Source: Promethearchaeota archaeon (GTDB lineage: Archaea > Asgardarchaeota > Lokiarchaeia > Sigynarchaeales > SOKP01). From it: DNA of 64,000 nucleotides. Below are positions 34,897 through 43,838 of this stretch, one piece after another (position 1 is the stretch's first letter; each line of letters opens with the position of its first letter). The DNA lies in NCBI GenBank assembly GCA_030605085.1, contig JAUWBH010000002.1, forward strand, positions 1-64,000, given 5' to 3'. The translations under genes were made by a program, and so were the position numbers. The notes below the pieces were generated by a model, which worked only from the letters and a program-made list of their open reading frames with translations, was not told the origin of the DNA and searched no databases.

Positions 34897-36348
34897 ATGT
34901 CGAAAAATTATTCTAAATTTGTGAGGACATTTATAGAAACTAACAAAGATATGTTGATAAGTATTAGCGACCAAATATGGGAGTTTGCGGAAATCGCTTT
35001 GAAGGAATATAAATCTTCCGAATTATTAGCAAATACATTGAAAGATGTTGGTTTTAAGGTTGAAATCGGTGTAGCTGATATGCCAACTGCATTTGTAGCC
35101 AGTTATGGTACTGGAAAACCCATAATCGCTATTTTAGGCGAATTTGATGCTTTACCGGGACTCAATCAAGTTGCCGAGCCAATACAAAAATCACTGAAAG
35201 AGGGTGCCCCTGGGCATGGTTGTGGACATAATCTTTTGGGAGCGGGATCTTTAGGGTGCGTTTTAGCAGTTAAAGGAGCTATTGATACCGGAATTGCAAA
35301 AGGAACTATAAGATTTTATGGATGTCCTGCTGAGGAGCGTTTTAATGCTAAAGGTTGGATGGCTTTAAATGGTCTTTTTGATGGTGTTGATATTACTTTA
35401 ACGTGGCATCCTGCTTTTTTAAATATGTTAAATGTGTGGTCCGCTTTAGCATTAAATTCGGTTTTATTTAAATTCTATGGTAGAACCGCTCACGCTGCTG
35501 GTGATCCTCATAATGGCCGTAGTGCTTTAGATGCTGTTGAGCTCATGAATGTAGGTGTGAATTATCTTCGAGAACATGTAATAAGTGATGCTCGAATGCA
35601 TTATGTCATTACCAATGGTGGGAATGCACCTAATGTTGTACCAGAATATGCAGAGGTATGGTATTATATTCGTGCACCTCAACGTCATTTAGTTGAAGAG
35701 ATATACGAAAGAGTAGTAAATATAGCGAAAGGAGCAGAATTAATGACAGAAACAAAATTAGAAGTTGAATTTTTAAGTGGAAGTTATAATCATCTTCATA
35801 ATGAGATAGTTGGTGAAGTCTTATATGAAAATATGAGAAAAATTGGTCATCCAAGGTTTAATAAGGAAGAGCGAAAGTTTGCTGAAGAATTAAGAAAGAC
35901 AGTATCCCCTCACTGGATGGATGGTTATACAAGATATATCCCAGCTGATTTTAGGGAATTAGCTAAAACCGTGTTAAGTCAACCTTTAAATAACATGATA
36001 GTTCCAATCCTCGGTAAAGGTCAAAGCGCACCTGGTTCGACTGATGTAGCCGATGTGAGCTGGTTCACTCCTTTAGGAGAAATTGAAACAGCTTGTTTCG
36101 CAATGGGCACTCCAGGTCATTCTTGGCAAAATGCTGCCGCAGCGGGAATGAGCATCGGACATAAAGGTATGTTAACGGCAGCAAAAGTGTTAGCATTATC
36201 AGCGCTCGAATTCATGAATAAAACTGAATTGGTTGAAAAAGCACAAAAGGAATTTCAGGAAAAAATTAAAGATAAGCCTTATAAATCACCTTTTCCTGAA
36301 GGACTTAAACCTCCCATCCTTTGGATTAAAAAAGGAGCAAATAATTGA
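34897..36348 (+). CDS. M20-family amidohydrolase (AbgB-like)
   Basis: 483 residues, the usual length of aminobenzoyl-glutamate utilisation protein B. Metal-site and catalytic motifs are GEFDALPGLNQ (near 88), GHGCGHNLLG (near 107), PAEE (near 147) and HAAG in the dimer domain, plus the C-terminal GHSWQ. The family cleaves amide bonds of N-acyl amino acids using two metal ions. AbgB acts on p-aminobenzoyl-glutamate, but the real substrate here is unknown. The partner AbgA is not present. The gene stands alone, with a TGA stop followed two codons later by TAA. Confidence 0.92.
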   Translation: MSKNYSKFVRTFIETNKDMLISISDQIWEFAEIALKEYKSSELLANTLKDVGFKVEIGVADMPTAFVASYGTGKPIIAILGEFDALPGLNQVAEPIQKSLKEGAPGHGCGHNLLGAGSLGCVLAVKGAIDTGIAKGTIRFYGCPAEERFNAKGWMALNGLFDGVDITLTWHPAFLNMLNVWSALALNSVLFKFYGRTAHAAGDPHNGRSALDAVELMNVGVNYLREHVISDARMHYVITNGGNAPNVVPEYAEVWYYIRAPQRHLVEEIYERVVNIAKGAELMTETKLEVEFLSGSYNHLHNEIVGEVLYENMRKIGHPRFNKEERKFAEELRKTVSPHWMDGYTRYIPADFRELAKTVLSQPLNNMIVPILGKGQSAPGSTDVADVSWFTPLGEIETACFAMGTPGHSWQNAAAAGMSIGHKGMLTAAKVLALSALEFMNKTELVEKAQKEFQEKIKDKPYKSPFPEGLKPPILWIKKGANN

Positions 36349-36505
36349 GAATAAATAAGAAAGTGTCGCAAAACTTTATCGAATTTAATTAAAAGTTTAA
36401 GTATTTTTAAAAAAAACTATAAAGATATTTAGAGAAAATAAGTTCTTTTCTCTTAAGATTATAGGTATAGAAATCTTTTTTTATCAAAGAAATTTTAAAA
36501 CTACT

Positions 36506-38971
36506 ATGGTAAACTCAAATGAAAGTGAAAAACCGCTATATTTAGATCCTACTCAACCTATTGAAAAAAGAGTCGAAGATTTAGTCTCAAGAATGACAAT
36601 CAAGGAAAAGGTTGCTCAACTCGGGTCGTATTACGCAACTGACCTTACGGATTTGAACGAATTATCTCTTGAAAAAATAGAACGATTAATTAGCAAAGGG
36701 GTGGGACAAATTACTAGAATAGGCGGAACTTTGAATAGCATCCCAGAGATTTCAGCAAAGATAGCAAATGGTTTACAAAAGTTCTTAAAAAAGCGAACGC
36801 GCTTAGGAATACCAGCAATTGTTCACGAAGAATGTTTATGTGGGTATACTGCTAAAAAAGCCACAGTATTCCCCCAAATTATTGGAGTAGCGTCAACATG
36901 GGATCCAGAATTGGTAGAAGCTATGACTAGAAAAATTAGTGAACAAATGCGTATAGTTGGAGCTCATCAAGGATTATCACCTGTTCTTGATATTGCACGA
37001 GATCCAAGATGGGGCCGCACAGAAGAGACTTTTGGTGAAGATCCTTACCTCGTATCACGGATGGGCGCCGCATATGTAAAAGGTTTACAAGGCGATTCGT
37101 TAAAAACAGGGATAATTGCAACTGCGAAGCATTTTTTGGGTTACGGATTATCCCAAGGAGGACGAAATTGGGGTCCCTCATTTATCCCAGAAAGAGAGCT
37201 ACTGGAAGTGTTTGCAAAACCATTTGAAGCAGCAATCCACGAAGCTAATATAGGATCTATTATGAATTCCTATAGCGAAATTGATGGAATTCCTTGTGGG
37301 ATTTCCCGCAAAATTCTGACCGAATTACTACGAGATAAGCTCGGTTTTAAAGGTATTGTGGTTTCAGATTACGGCACAATAGAACTTAATTGTAAAATGC
37401 ATCGAGTGGCAATGAATTCGACCGAAGCTGCAATTCTTGCATTTAATGCTGGTCTTGAAGTTGAACTTCCAAGAACTTCAGGATTTGGAAGAGCATTTGT
37501 AAGAGCTGTTGAAAAAGGTAGGGTTAGCGAAGAAGCGTTGAATAAATCAGTGGCTCGTATATTAACGAAAAAATTCGAACTCGGTCTATTTGAAAATCCG
37601 TATGTTGATGAGGATAAAGAAAAAATCGCAGAAGTTTTTACAAATCCTGAAAATAAGAAATTAGCGCGGGAAATTGCTCGAAAATCCATAATATTATTAA
37701 AAAACGACGAAAATCTTTTACCCCTTAAAAAAGACATAAAATCTCTTGCCGTAATCGGTCCCAACGCTCATAGTGCCCGCAATTTACTTGGTGATTATAC
37801 TTTTGTGGGTCAATTTGAAGCCACTGTGAGCAATGCTACAGGCATTAGTGAGCTTTCCAAAGAACAAGAAGCTTTATTTAAACAATTATTTGATGAAAAA
37901 AACCCAGATTCGTTTACTCGAGCATCTTATGATATCATAAGTATTTTGGAAGCTATAAAAGAAAAAGTGTCAGAAGGCACAAAAATCGCTTATTCTAAAG
38001 GGTGTGAAATTCAAAGCGATGATAAAAGTGGGTTTAAAGAAGCAGTCGATATAGCAACAAAATCTGATGTAACAATTCTTGTAATGGGGGAAAAAGCGGG
38101 ATTGACAAGGGAGTGCACTAGTGGTGAATCTCGGGATCGTTCCAGCTTAAAATTACCCGGCGTTCAAGAAGATTTAGTTCGCGAAATTCACGCAACAGGC
38201 GGCCCAATAGTCTTGATATTAATAAATGGGCATCCTCTTTCAATTTCATGGGAAAAAGAGAACATTCCGGCAATCTTAGAGGCATGGTTGCCAGGCGAAG
38301 AAGGCGGCACTGCCGTTGCTGATGTTTTATTTGGTGATTATAATCCAGGAGGAAAATTACCTGTCTCTGTTCCTCGAAGTGTAGGTCAAATTCCACTCTA
38401 TCATAACTGTAAACCTACTGGTAGCATTTCCGTTTGGGCGTGGAATTATGTTGAAGAAAACACAACTCCATTATTCCCTTTTGGTTATGGCCTTAGTTAT
38501 ACGCAATTTAAATACGAAAATTTGGTAATAAATAAATCGCGTGTCGATTCGAAGGATAAAATTGAGATTTCTGTAGATGTTAGGAATGTTGGTAAGGTTC
38601 GTGGTGACGAGGTTGTACAATTATATTTACACGATGCGGAAGCAACTATTACACGCCCGTTGGAAGAATTATTTGGCTTTAAACGGATAACCTTAGACCC
38701 TGGAGAACAGACTACAGTAGAATTCACAGTTTCAATGAAACAACTTGGATTTTACAACGAAAATATGGAATATATCGTAGAACCTGGAAAAATTGATGTT
38801 TATATTGGCAGCATCCACGCAAACCACAGTTCAGAACAATTAGATCTTTTTAAAGATCTTCTCGCACATAAAGATGTGAAAATGAAAGGCTTTTTCACAA
38901 TTACAGGTGAAACCTTAGATTTAAGTCGAGATAAAGAGTTTTTTTCTAAAGTTAAGGTTATCAAAAAGTAA
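36506..38971 (+). CDS. Glycoside hydrolase family 3 beta-glucosidase-like enzyme
   Basis: 821 residues. GH3 N-domain: GIPAIVHEE (near 110), KHFLGYG (near 208) and the nucleophile Asp in VVSDYGTIEL (near 289). GH3 C-domain follows (NLLPL, GPNA near 420; the GEKAG and GESRDRSSL region near 530). A fibronectin-III-like domain forms the last 100 residues. No signal peptide is visible, so it is probably cytoplasmic and acts on imported oligosaccharides. Family activities are beta-glucosidase, xylosidase and related ones; the linkage is not predictable from sequence. A GPH-type sugar symporter lies about 9 kb further on. Confidence 0.94.
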   Translation: MVNSNESEKPLYLDPTQPIEKRVEDLVSRMTIKEKVAQLGSYYATDLTDLNELSLEKIERLISKGVGQITRIGGTLNSIPEISAKIANGLQKFLKKRTRLGIPAIVHEECLCGYTAKKATVFPQIIGVASTWDPELVEAMTRKISEQMRIVGAHQGLSPVLDIARDPRWGRTEETFGEDPYLVSRMGAAYVKGLQGDSLKTGIIATAKHFLGYGLSQGGRNWGPSFIPERELLEVFAKPFEAAIHEANIGSIMNSYSEIDGIPCGISRKILTELLRDKLGFKGIVVSDYGTIELNCKMHRVAMNSTEAAILAFNAGLEVELPRTSGFGRAFVRAVEKGRVSEEALNKSVARILTKKFELGLFENPYVDEDKEKIAEVFTNPENKKLAREIARKSIILLKNDENLLPLKKDIKSLAVIGPNAHSARNLLGDYTFVGQFEATVSNATGISELSKEQEALFKQLFDEKNPDSFTRASYDIISILEAIKEKVSEGTKIAYSKGCEIQSDDKSGFKEAVDIATKSDVTILVMGEKAGLTRECTSGESRDRSSLKLPGVQEDLVREIHATGGPIVLILINGHPLSISWEKENIPAILEAWLPGEEGGTAVADVLFGDYNPGGKLPVSVPRSVGQIPLYHNCKPTGSISVWAWNYVEENTTPLFPFGYGLSYTQFKYENLVINKSRVDSKDKIEISVDVRNVGKVRGDEVVQLYLHDAEATITRPLEELFGFKRITLDPGEQTTVEFTVSMKQLGFYNENMEYIVEPGKIDVYIGSIHANHSSEQLDLFKDLLAHKDVKMKGFFTITGETLDLSRDKEFFSKVKVIKK

Positions 38972-39210
38972 AATTAATAGAATTAATCGTTAATAGAATT
39001 AATCGTATAAGTTCTTTCTTTAGTAGGTTTTATTACTTTCTTTTTTTCTTTTTAATTTATCTTCCTTTCATAAAATTTTTTCGGAAGGTGGAATAAACCC
39101 CACTTTCCTAATCATGAAAAAAAGAAATTTTAAAATTTTTACAAACAATATAGTAATAACAATTAAAATTCATGTATATTAATAACCCAAATAAATTCAA
39201 GGATAAAATT

Positions 39211-40341
39211 ATGTATTCAAAACCTAAAAAAATTGGAACAATAGAAATCAAAAATAGATTCGTTAGATCCGCCACATATGAAGGCATGGCCACTGAGGAA
39301 GGACATGTGACAGATAAACTCATAGAACTTTATAAAAATTTAGCTGAAGGAGGAGTGGGATTAATAATTACTGGCTATGCTTACGTTCAAAAAAGTGGAG
39401 TAGCGTGGGATAAACAAATGGGAGTATACAACGACGATTTATTACCGGGATTAAGTAAACTTGCAGATACCGTCCATAAACATAGTCAAGATTGTAAAAT
39501 TGCTTTACAAATTGTGCATTGTGATCGGCAATCTTATCATTTAGAAAATACTTTAGCCCCGTCTGCAGTATTGGATAAATTGACTAGAAAAATGCCGAAA
39601 GAAATGTCTATTGAAGAAATAAGAGAAACCATCGAAGCTTTTGCTCAAGCAGTAAGGAGAGTAAAAGAAGCAGGATTCGATGCTGTCCAACTTCATGGTG
39701 CTCATAGATATTTAATTAGTGAATTCTTATCTCCATACACAAATAAAAGAACGGACGAATATGGAGGGAGTACGGATAATAGAGTAAAATTTGTTGAAGA
39801 AATCTATAATAGAAGTGTAGAATTAGTAGGAAAAGATTTTCCAATTTTAATTAAAATGAATGGTGTTGACTTTTTAGAAGGTGGACTTACAGTAGAAGAG
39901 TCTAAGAAAATAGCAGAAAAGCTTTCAAAAATAGGTTTTGCTGCGATTGAAATCAGCGGTGGCATGTGGGAAGTATGTAAACGTAGTAAAAAAGAACTTG
40001 GTTGGAAACCTACTTTTATACCCGAAAGCCGAATGTTTGTAGGTACTAAAAATGAGGTTGCTTATAACTTACCATTTGCTAAAGAAATCAAGAAGGTAGT
40101 AGATGTACCCTTGATAGTAGTTGGAGGAATCAATTCGCTCGATTTGGTTGAACAAATTTTAACGGAAGGGAGTGCTGATTTTTTATCTTTCTGTAGACCT
40201 ATGATTCGAGAACCTGACTTACCAAATAGATGGTTAAAAGGAATTGGAGATCGTACTGTCGAATGTATTTATTGTAATGGGTGCATGTCAAGCTTAGTTA
40301 CTACTGGTATTCGATGTGTTAAGAAAGAACCGTCTGAATAA
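39211..40341 (+). CDS. Old Yellow Enzyme family flavin oxidoreductase, copy D
   Basis: 376 residues from ATG 39211. I prefer this to ATG 39172, because AAGGA lies about 7 bases upstream and the paralogue next door starts at the equivalent MYSEPKEIG. Signs are IGTIEIKNRFVRSAT, HGAHRYLISEFLSPYTNKR, VVGGINSL, and Cys cluster CIYCNGCM. No C-terminal FAD/NADPH domain. It forms a tandem pair with copy E (60-base gap, same strand). They are clearly paralogues and probably arose by duplication. Confidence 0.92.
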   Translation: MYSKPKKIGTIEIKNRFVRSATYEGMATEEGHVTDKLIELYKNLAEGGVGLIITGYAYVQKSGVAWDKQMGVYNDDLLPGLSKLADTVHKHSQDCKIALQIVHCDRQSYHLENTLAPSAVLDKLTRKMPKEMSIEEIRETIEAFAQAVRRVKEAGFDAVQLHGAHRYLISEFLSPYTNKRTDEYGGSTDNRVKFVEEIYNRSVELVGKDFPILIKMNGVDFLEGGLTVEESKKIAEKLSKIGFAAIEISGGMWEVCKRSKKELGWKPTFIPESRMFVGTKNEVAYNLPFAKEIKKVVDVPLIVVGGINSLDLVEQILTEGSADFLSFCRPMIREPDLPNRWLKGIGDRTVECIYCNGCMSSLVTTGIRCVKKEPSE

Positions 40342-40383
40342 TTGTTCCAATAATGAATTATATGAATTAAATAACAATAAAAA

Positions 40384-40388
40384 GGAGG
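40384..40388 (+). promoter_or_regulatory. Shine-Dalgarno site of OYE copy E
   Basis: GGAGG stands 12 bases before ATG 40401 but directly abuts TTG 40389. This favours the ATG as the start and shows that this genome uses Shine-Dalgarno-type initiation for at least some internal genes. Confidence 0.7.
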
Positions 40389-40400
40389 TTGAAAAAAATT

Positions 40401-41525
40401 ATGTATTCTGAACCTAAAGAAATTGGGACAATCTTGATTAAAAATAGATTCGTAAGATCTGCAACTTACGAACGAAGAGCCGCTAAAGATGGAAGCGTAA
40501 CGGACGAACTCTTACAATTTTATAAAGCTTTAGCCGAAGGGGGCGTTGGGTTAATAAACACAAGTTTTTCCTATATCCAACCAATTGGTCAAGCATTTCC
40601 AAACCAAATTGCGATAAATAATGATAACCTAGTACCCGGATTAAGAAAACTCGCAGAAATAATCCATGAGAACGGCGATGGATGCAAGGCTGTCGTACAA
40701 ATAGGTCATTGCGGTCGTGAATCTATGTTCTTGGAAAACACCGTAGCTCCCTCTGCCGTTCTTGAACTTATGTTCAATAGTATGCCAAAAGAAATGACAA
40801 TTGAAGAAATAGACGAAACTATAGAAGCATTTGCTCAAGCAGCAAGGAGAACAAAAGAAGCAGGTTTCGATGGAGTTCAACTTCATGCCGCTCACGGATA
40901 TCTCTTAAGCGGATTTCTATCACCTTACACCAACAAAAGACAAGACAAGTATGGTGGAAGTACGGAAAACAGAGTCCGAATTATTGAAAATATTTACGAA
41001 AGAACTGTGGACTTGGTAGGAAAGGATTTTCCGATTTTAATAAAGATGAATGGCGATGATTTTTTAGAAAATGGACTTACAGTAGAAGAGTCCAAGAAGA
41101 TTGCAAAAATGCTGTCAAAAATGGGATTTGCTGCCATTGAAGTTAGTGGAGCTATGTGGGATGTCGCATTACGTACGCAGGAGGAGCTAGGTTTCCTACC
41201 GGTATTCATCCCTGAAAGCAGAGTTGATATAGATTCAAAGGATAAGGAAGCATATAACTTACCGTTCGCAAAGGAAATTAAAAAGGTTATCGACGTGCCT
41301 TTAATTATGGTTGGTGGAATAAGATCTATTGATGTGATAGAAAAAATACTAAAAGAAGGGGACGCAGATTTCGTTGCCCTAAGCCGACCACTCATTCGAG
41401 AACCAGATCTTCCAAATAAATGGCTTAAAGGAATAGGAAGTGAAACTTGCGAATGTATTTCCTGTAATGCTTGCCTAGGAAGTACCACAACAGGACAACT
41501 TCGATGTCTTCAAAAAGAATCCTAA
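40401..41525 (+). CDS. Old Yellow Enzyme family flavin oxidoreductase, copy E
   Basis: 374 residues. Signs are IGTILIKNRFVRSAT, HAAHGYLLSGFLSPYTNKR, YGGSTENR, MVGGIRSI, and Cys cluster CISCNACLG. It lacks the second reductase domain. It is the downstream half of the tandem pair with copy D and is probably co-transcribed with it. Start chosen by the Shine-Dalgarno site at 40384. Both copies keep all the active-site residues, so both are likely functional, perhaps with different substrates. Confidence 0.93.
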   Translation: MYSEPKEIGTILIKNRFVRSATYERRAAKDGSVTDELLQFYKALAEGGVGLINTSFSYIQPIGQAFPNQIAINNDNLVPGLRKLAEIIHENGDGCKAVVQIGHCGRESMFLENTVAPSAVLELMFNSMPKEMTIEEIDETIEAFAQAARRTKEAGFDGVQLHAAHGYLLSGFLSPYTNKRQDKYGGSTENRVRIIENIYERTVDLVGKDFPILIKMNGDDFLENGLTVEESKKIAKMLSKMGFAAIEVSGAMWDVALRTQEELGFLPVFIPESRVDIDSKDKEAYNLPFAKEIKKVIDVPLIMVGGIRSIDVIEKILKEGDADFVALSRPLIREPDLPNKWLKGIGSETCECISCNACLGSTTTGQLRCLQKES

Positions 41526-41694
41526 TAATATTATAGCTTTTTTTTTAATTATTAATCTTGTTAAGAAATAATTAATATAATTATCTTTAATTTCAGTAGA
41601 AAAAGTAAATGTCTTAAAAATCAACATTAAATTCTTTTAGAGAAATATCTTAATATTGAATAATAAAAAATATTAGTATAGGTTAAGAAAGTAA

Positions 41695-41907
41695 ATGACA
41701 GATGAGATAAATTATAAGGAGTTTTTCGAGAATAGGGCAGGGTTATCCGACAAGGACGAATACATGCACGATTTTGAAAAGGATTTTGGACAATTTCCGC
41801 GTTACCACAACGAAAGTTGGTATTTTAATTTTATTGATCGCCCAAATAAATTTTATTTTGTAACTCGTTTATCGCTTCATATGGATACTAAGAAATCTAA
41901 AATATAA
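41695..41907 (+). pseudogene. N-terminal fragment, possibly of a CrtC/AttH-like protein
   Basis: 70 codons from ATG. The stretch NESWYFNFIDRPNKFYFVTR looks like the start of a lipocalin-like (hydroxyneurosporene synthase-related, DUF7064-type) domain, which should run on for some 250 more residues. Here it stops at TAA 41905, and no continuation is visible in any frame downstream. A truncated remnant is the best reading; a genuine small protein is possible. Confidence 0.4.
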
Positions 41908-42080
41908 CAACCAACGTGAATATAGTGAGTTACAGGAAATATTATACTTTCTACCACATCACGTGTTAATAAATTACGCCGAACACTTTTAGAAAACAGT
42001 GCGATTAGATCATTAGTTACTTCATCACTCATATCCCCTAACATAATAATTCCTCGACATATACCATTCTTTGAATAGAC
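41877..42080 (-). pseudogene. Possible remnant of an FAD disulfide-reductase dimerisation domain
   Basis: On the minus strand, 68 open codons run from just after a TAA to a TGA. The translation includes KNGICRGIIMLGDMSDEV and SKSVRRNLLTRDVVESIIFP. This pattern loosely resembles the C-terminal dimerisation domain of pyridine nucleotide-disulphide oxidoreductases (xxGxxxGxxxxGxxxxE, then LTxxDL...P). It overlaps the end of the previous fragment on the other strand, so the two may mark an old rearrangement joint. Weak evidence. ATG at 42044 gives a 55-residue ORF. Confidence 0.25.
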
Positions 42081-42199
42081 TTAACTGAAAGCTATAAATC
42101 ATTTCTTCTTATAATGGAATTTTCTAAATTCTTATAAATTTTTATAAATAATCAGAAGGTTAATTAGGATATGAATTATTATGATCCTAGAGGAAAAAT

Positions 42200-42679
42200 A
42201 TGAGTAAAAAAACGAATGAAAAAGAGGATTTACTTAACTGTTGTGCTGATTCCACTATTCCACAGTCTTTTTCTGGAGTTTTTCGGTTAATATATAAAAT
42301 TAATAAACAGATAGAAAAGTTACAGCGTAATAACATTCAAACTACAAACCTAACGCCTACACAATATTTAATTTTGAAGCAGTTGTGGGAAAATGATGGA
42401 CGACAATTTAAGGAATTAGCAGATTTATGTTCTTGTTCTAGATCTACTATCACAGGAGTCATTGATACTATGGAAAAAAATAAATTAGTTAAACGAGAAG
42501 CAAACCTCGAGGATAGAAGGAGTTTATTCGTCAAACTTACAGAAAAAGGTAAAGAATTAGAAAAAACGGCTCCTAAGTTAGATTCATTAATGAACAATTG
42601 TTGTCAAGGCTTCAATCAAGATGAACTTAAAATGTTAGGAAGTTTACTACAAAAACTTTTTGATTCCTTAAAATTTTAA
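42200..42679 (+). CDS. MarR-family transcriptional regulator with Cys-Cys motifs
   Basis: 159 residues. The winged helix is clear: LTPTQYLILKQLWENDG, then FKELADLCSCSRSTITGVIDTMEKNKLV, and the wing KREANLEDRRSLFVKLTEKGKEL. Unusually for MarR it has Cys pairs at 14-15 and 134-135, and Cys77 and Cys79 at the start of the recognition helix. Such thiols could bind arsenite or another thiophilic metal. The next gene is an arsenite methyltransferase, 190 bases on, and a palindrome lies between. A role as As(III)-responsive repressor is inferred from context. Confidence 0.9.
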   Translation: MSKKTNEKEDLLNCCADSTIPQSFSGVFRLIYKINKQIEKLQRNNIQTTNLTPTQYLILKQLWENDGRQFKELADLCSCSRSTITGVIDTMEKNKLVKREANLEDRRSLFVKLTEKGKELEKTAPKLDSLMNNCCQGFNQDELKMLGSLLQKLFDSLKF

Positions 42680-42742
42680 TGGATTGGTTACATTTCTCTT
42701 TGCGTTGTTGCTATGAACCTTGAAATTCAAATTCCGATAATA

Positions 42743-42756
42743 GTTCGGATCCGAAC
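42743..42756. promoter_or_regulatory. 14-bp palindrome, candidate operator of the arsM promoter
   Basis: GTTCGGATCCGAAC is a perfect palindrome, GC-richer than its surroundings, 5 bases upstream of the BRE-like element of the arsM promoter. Its position suits a repressor or activator site, most simply for the adjacent MarR protein. Confidence 0.55.
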
Positions 42757-42760
42757 AATT

Positions 42761-42778
42761 CGAAACCTTTAAATAAAT
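42761..42778 (+). promoter_or_regulatory. Candidate BRE/TATA promoter of arsM
   Basis: CGAAACC (42761-42767) followed by TTTAAATAAAT (42768-42778) fits an archaeal BRE plus TATA box. Transcription about 25 bases downstream would leave a leader near 70 bases before the ATG at 42870. Confidence 0.55.
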
Positions 42779-42869
42779 AGTTTGATATTTAATTATTAAG
42801 ATCCTTACTATTTTATAGGATGGTTAAAAGTAATAAAAATATAAAAGAAAAATATAAAGGATGTAAAAA

Positions 42870-43772
42870 ATGGTAGAAAATAAAGATGAAGATGAAGTAC
42901 GAAAAACTGTAAGAAAGAGATACGCCAATATAGTAAGAAATTCAAGTTCTTGCTGCGGTCCTAGCACTAATACAACCTCATCGTGTTGTGGCCCCCAGAC
43001 AAACACTAATATAGCCTCTTCGTGTTGCGGTCCAAGTAGTAGCAATAATTTAGCCGATAGAATTAGTTCTGGTATTGGATACTCTGAGCAAGAAATTGAA
43101 AGCGTTCCTCAAGGATCAAATTTAGGTTTAGGCTGTGGAAATCCAACCGCTCATGCTTCTATTAAGGAAGGTGATGTAGTTCTCGATCTTGGCTCTGGAG
43201 CGGGATTTGATGTTTTTCTGGCATCCCAAAGAGTTGGTAAAGAAGGAAAAGTTATTGGAATAGATATGACTCCAGAAATGATTGATAAAGCTCGAGAAAA
43301 CGCAATACAAGGTAATTACGAAAATGTAGAATTTAGGCTTGGTGAGATCGAAAACCTTCCTGTTGCGGACAACACAGCCGATCTTACGATTTCCAATTGT
43401 GTAATTAACCTATCACCTAATAAAGAGAAGGTATTTCAAGAGATTTTTCGAGTCTTAAAACCAGGAGGAAAAATAATGATTTCTGACATAGTTTTATTGA
43501 AAGAACTACCAGATTTCGTAAAAAATAGTATTGATGCTTATGTAGGCTGCGTTTCGGGTGCACTTTTAAAGGAAGAATATATAAGAACGATCCAAAATTC
43601 AGGATTTCAAGATGTTAAAATTATTCAAGAAACGACATTTCCAGCAGATTTTTTGGCAAATATTCCAAATATAGATTCTTTACTCGAAAAATTTAACTTA
43701 ACATTTGAGGAAATAGGTGAAGTGGCAAAAACTGTAGTGAGCGTAAAAGTACAAGGAATTAAACCTAATTAA
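42870..43772 (+). CDS. arsM: Arsenite methyltransferase (ArsM-like) with three Cys-Cys repeats
   Basis: 300 residues. A class I SAM-dependent methyltransferase core: [17 protein letters not shown] (motif I), [28 protein letters not shown] and RVLKPGGKI. The N-terminus has three SSCCGP units, Cys pairs at 28-29, 39-40 and 52-53, separated by Asn/Thr-rich linkers. Further Cys follow, in [19 protein letters not shown] and VGCVSGA, where ArsM has its arsenic-binding thiols. The reaction would be methylation of As(III) using SAM. One Cys pair in this place is ordinary; three are not. Promoter and operator candidates lie upstream. Confidence 0.9.
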   Translation: MVENKDEDEVRKTVRKRYANIVRNSSSCCGPSTNTTSSCCGPQTNTNIASSCCGPSSSNNLADRISSGIGYSEQEIESVPQGSNLGLGCGNPTAHASIKEGDVVLDLGSGAGFDVFLASQRVGKEGKVIGIDMTPEMIDKARENAIQGNYENVEFRLGEIENLPVADNTADLTISNCVINLSPNKEKVFQEIFRVLKPGGKIMISDIVLLKELPDFVKNSIDAYVGCVSGALLKEEYIRTIQNSGFQDVKIIQETTFPADFLANIPNIDSLLEKFNLTFEEIGEVAKTVVSVKVQGIKPN

Positions 43773-43838
43773 AAATTATATCACTAATTTTTTAATCACT
43801 TTAAATTAATCAAATTGTTCAATCAAATAATATCATAA

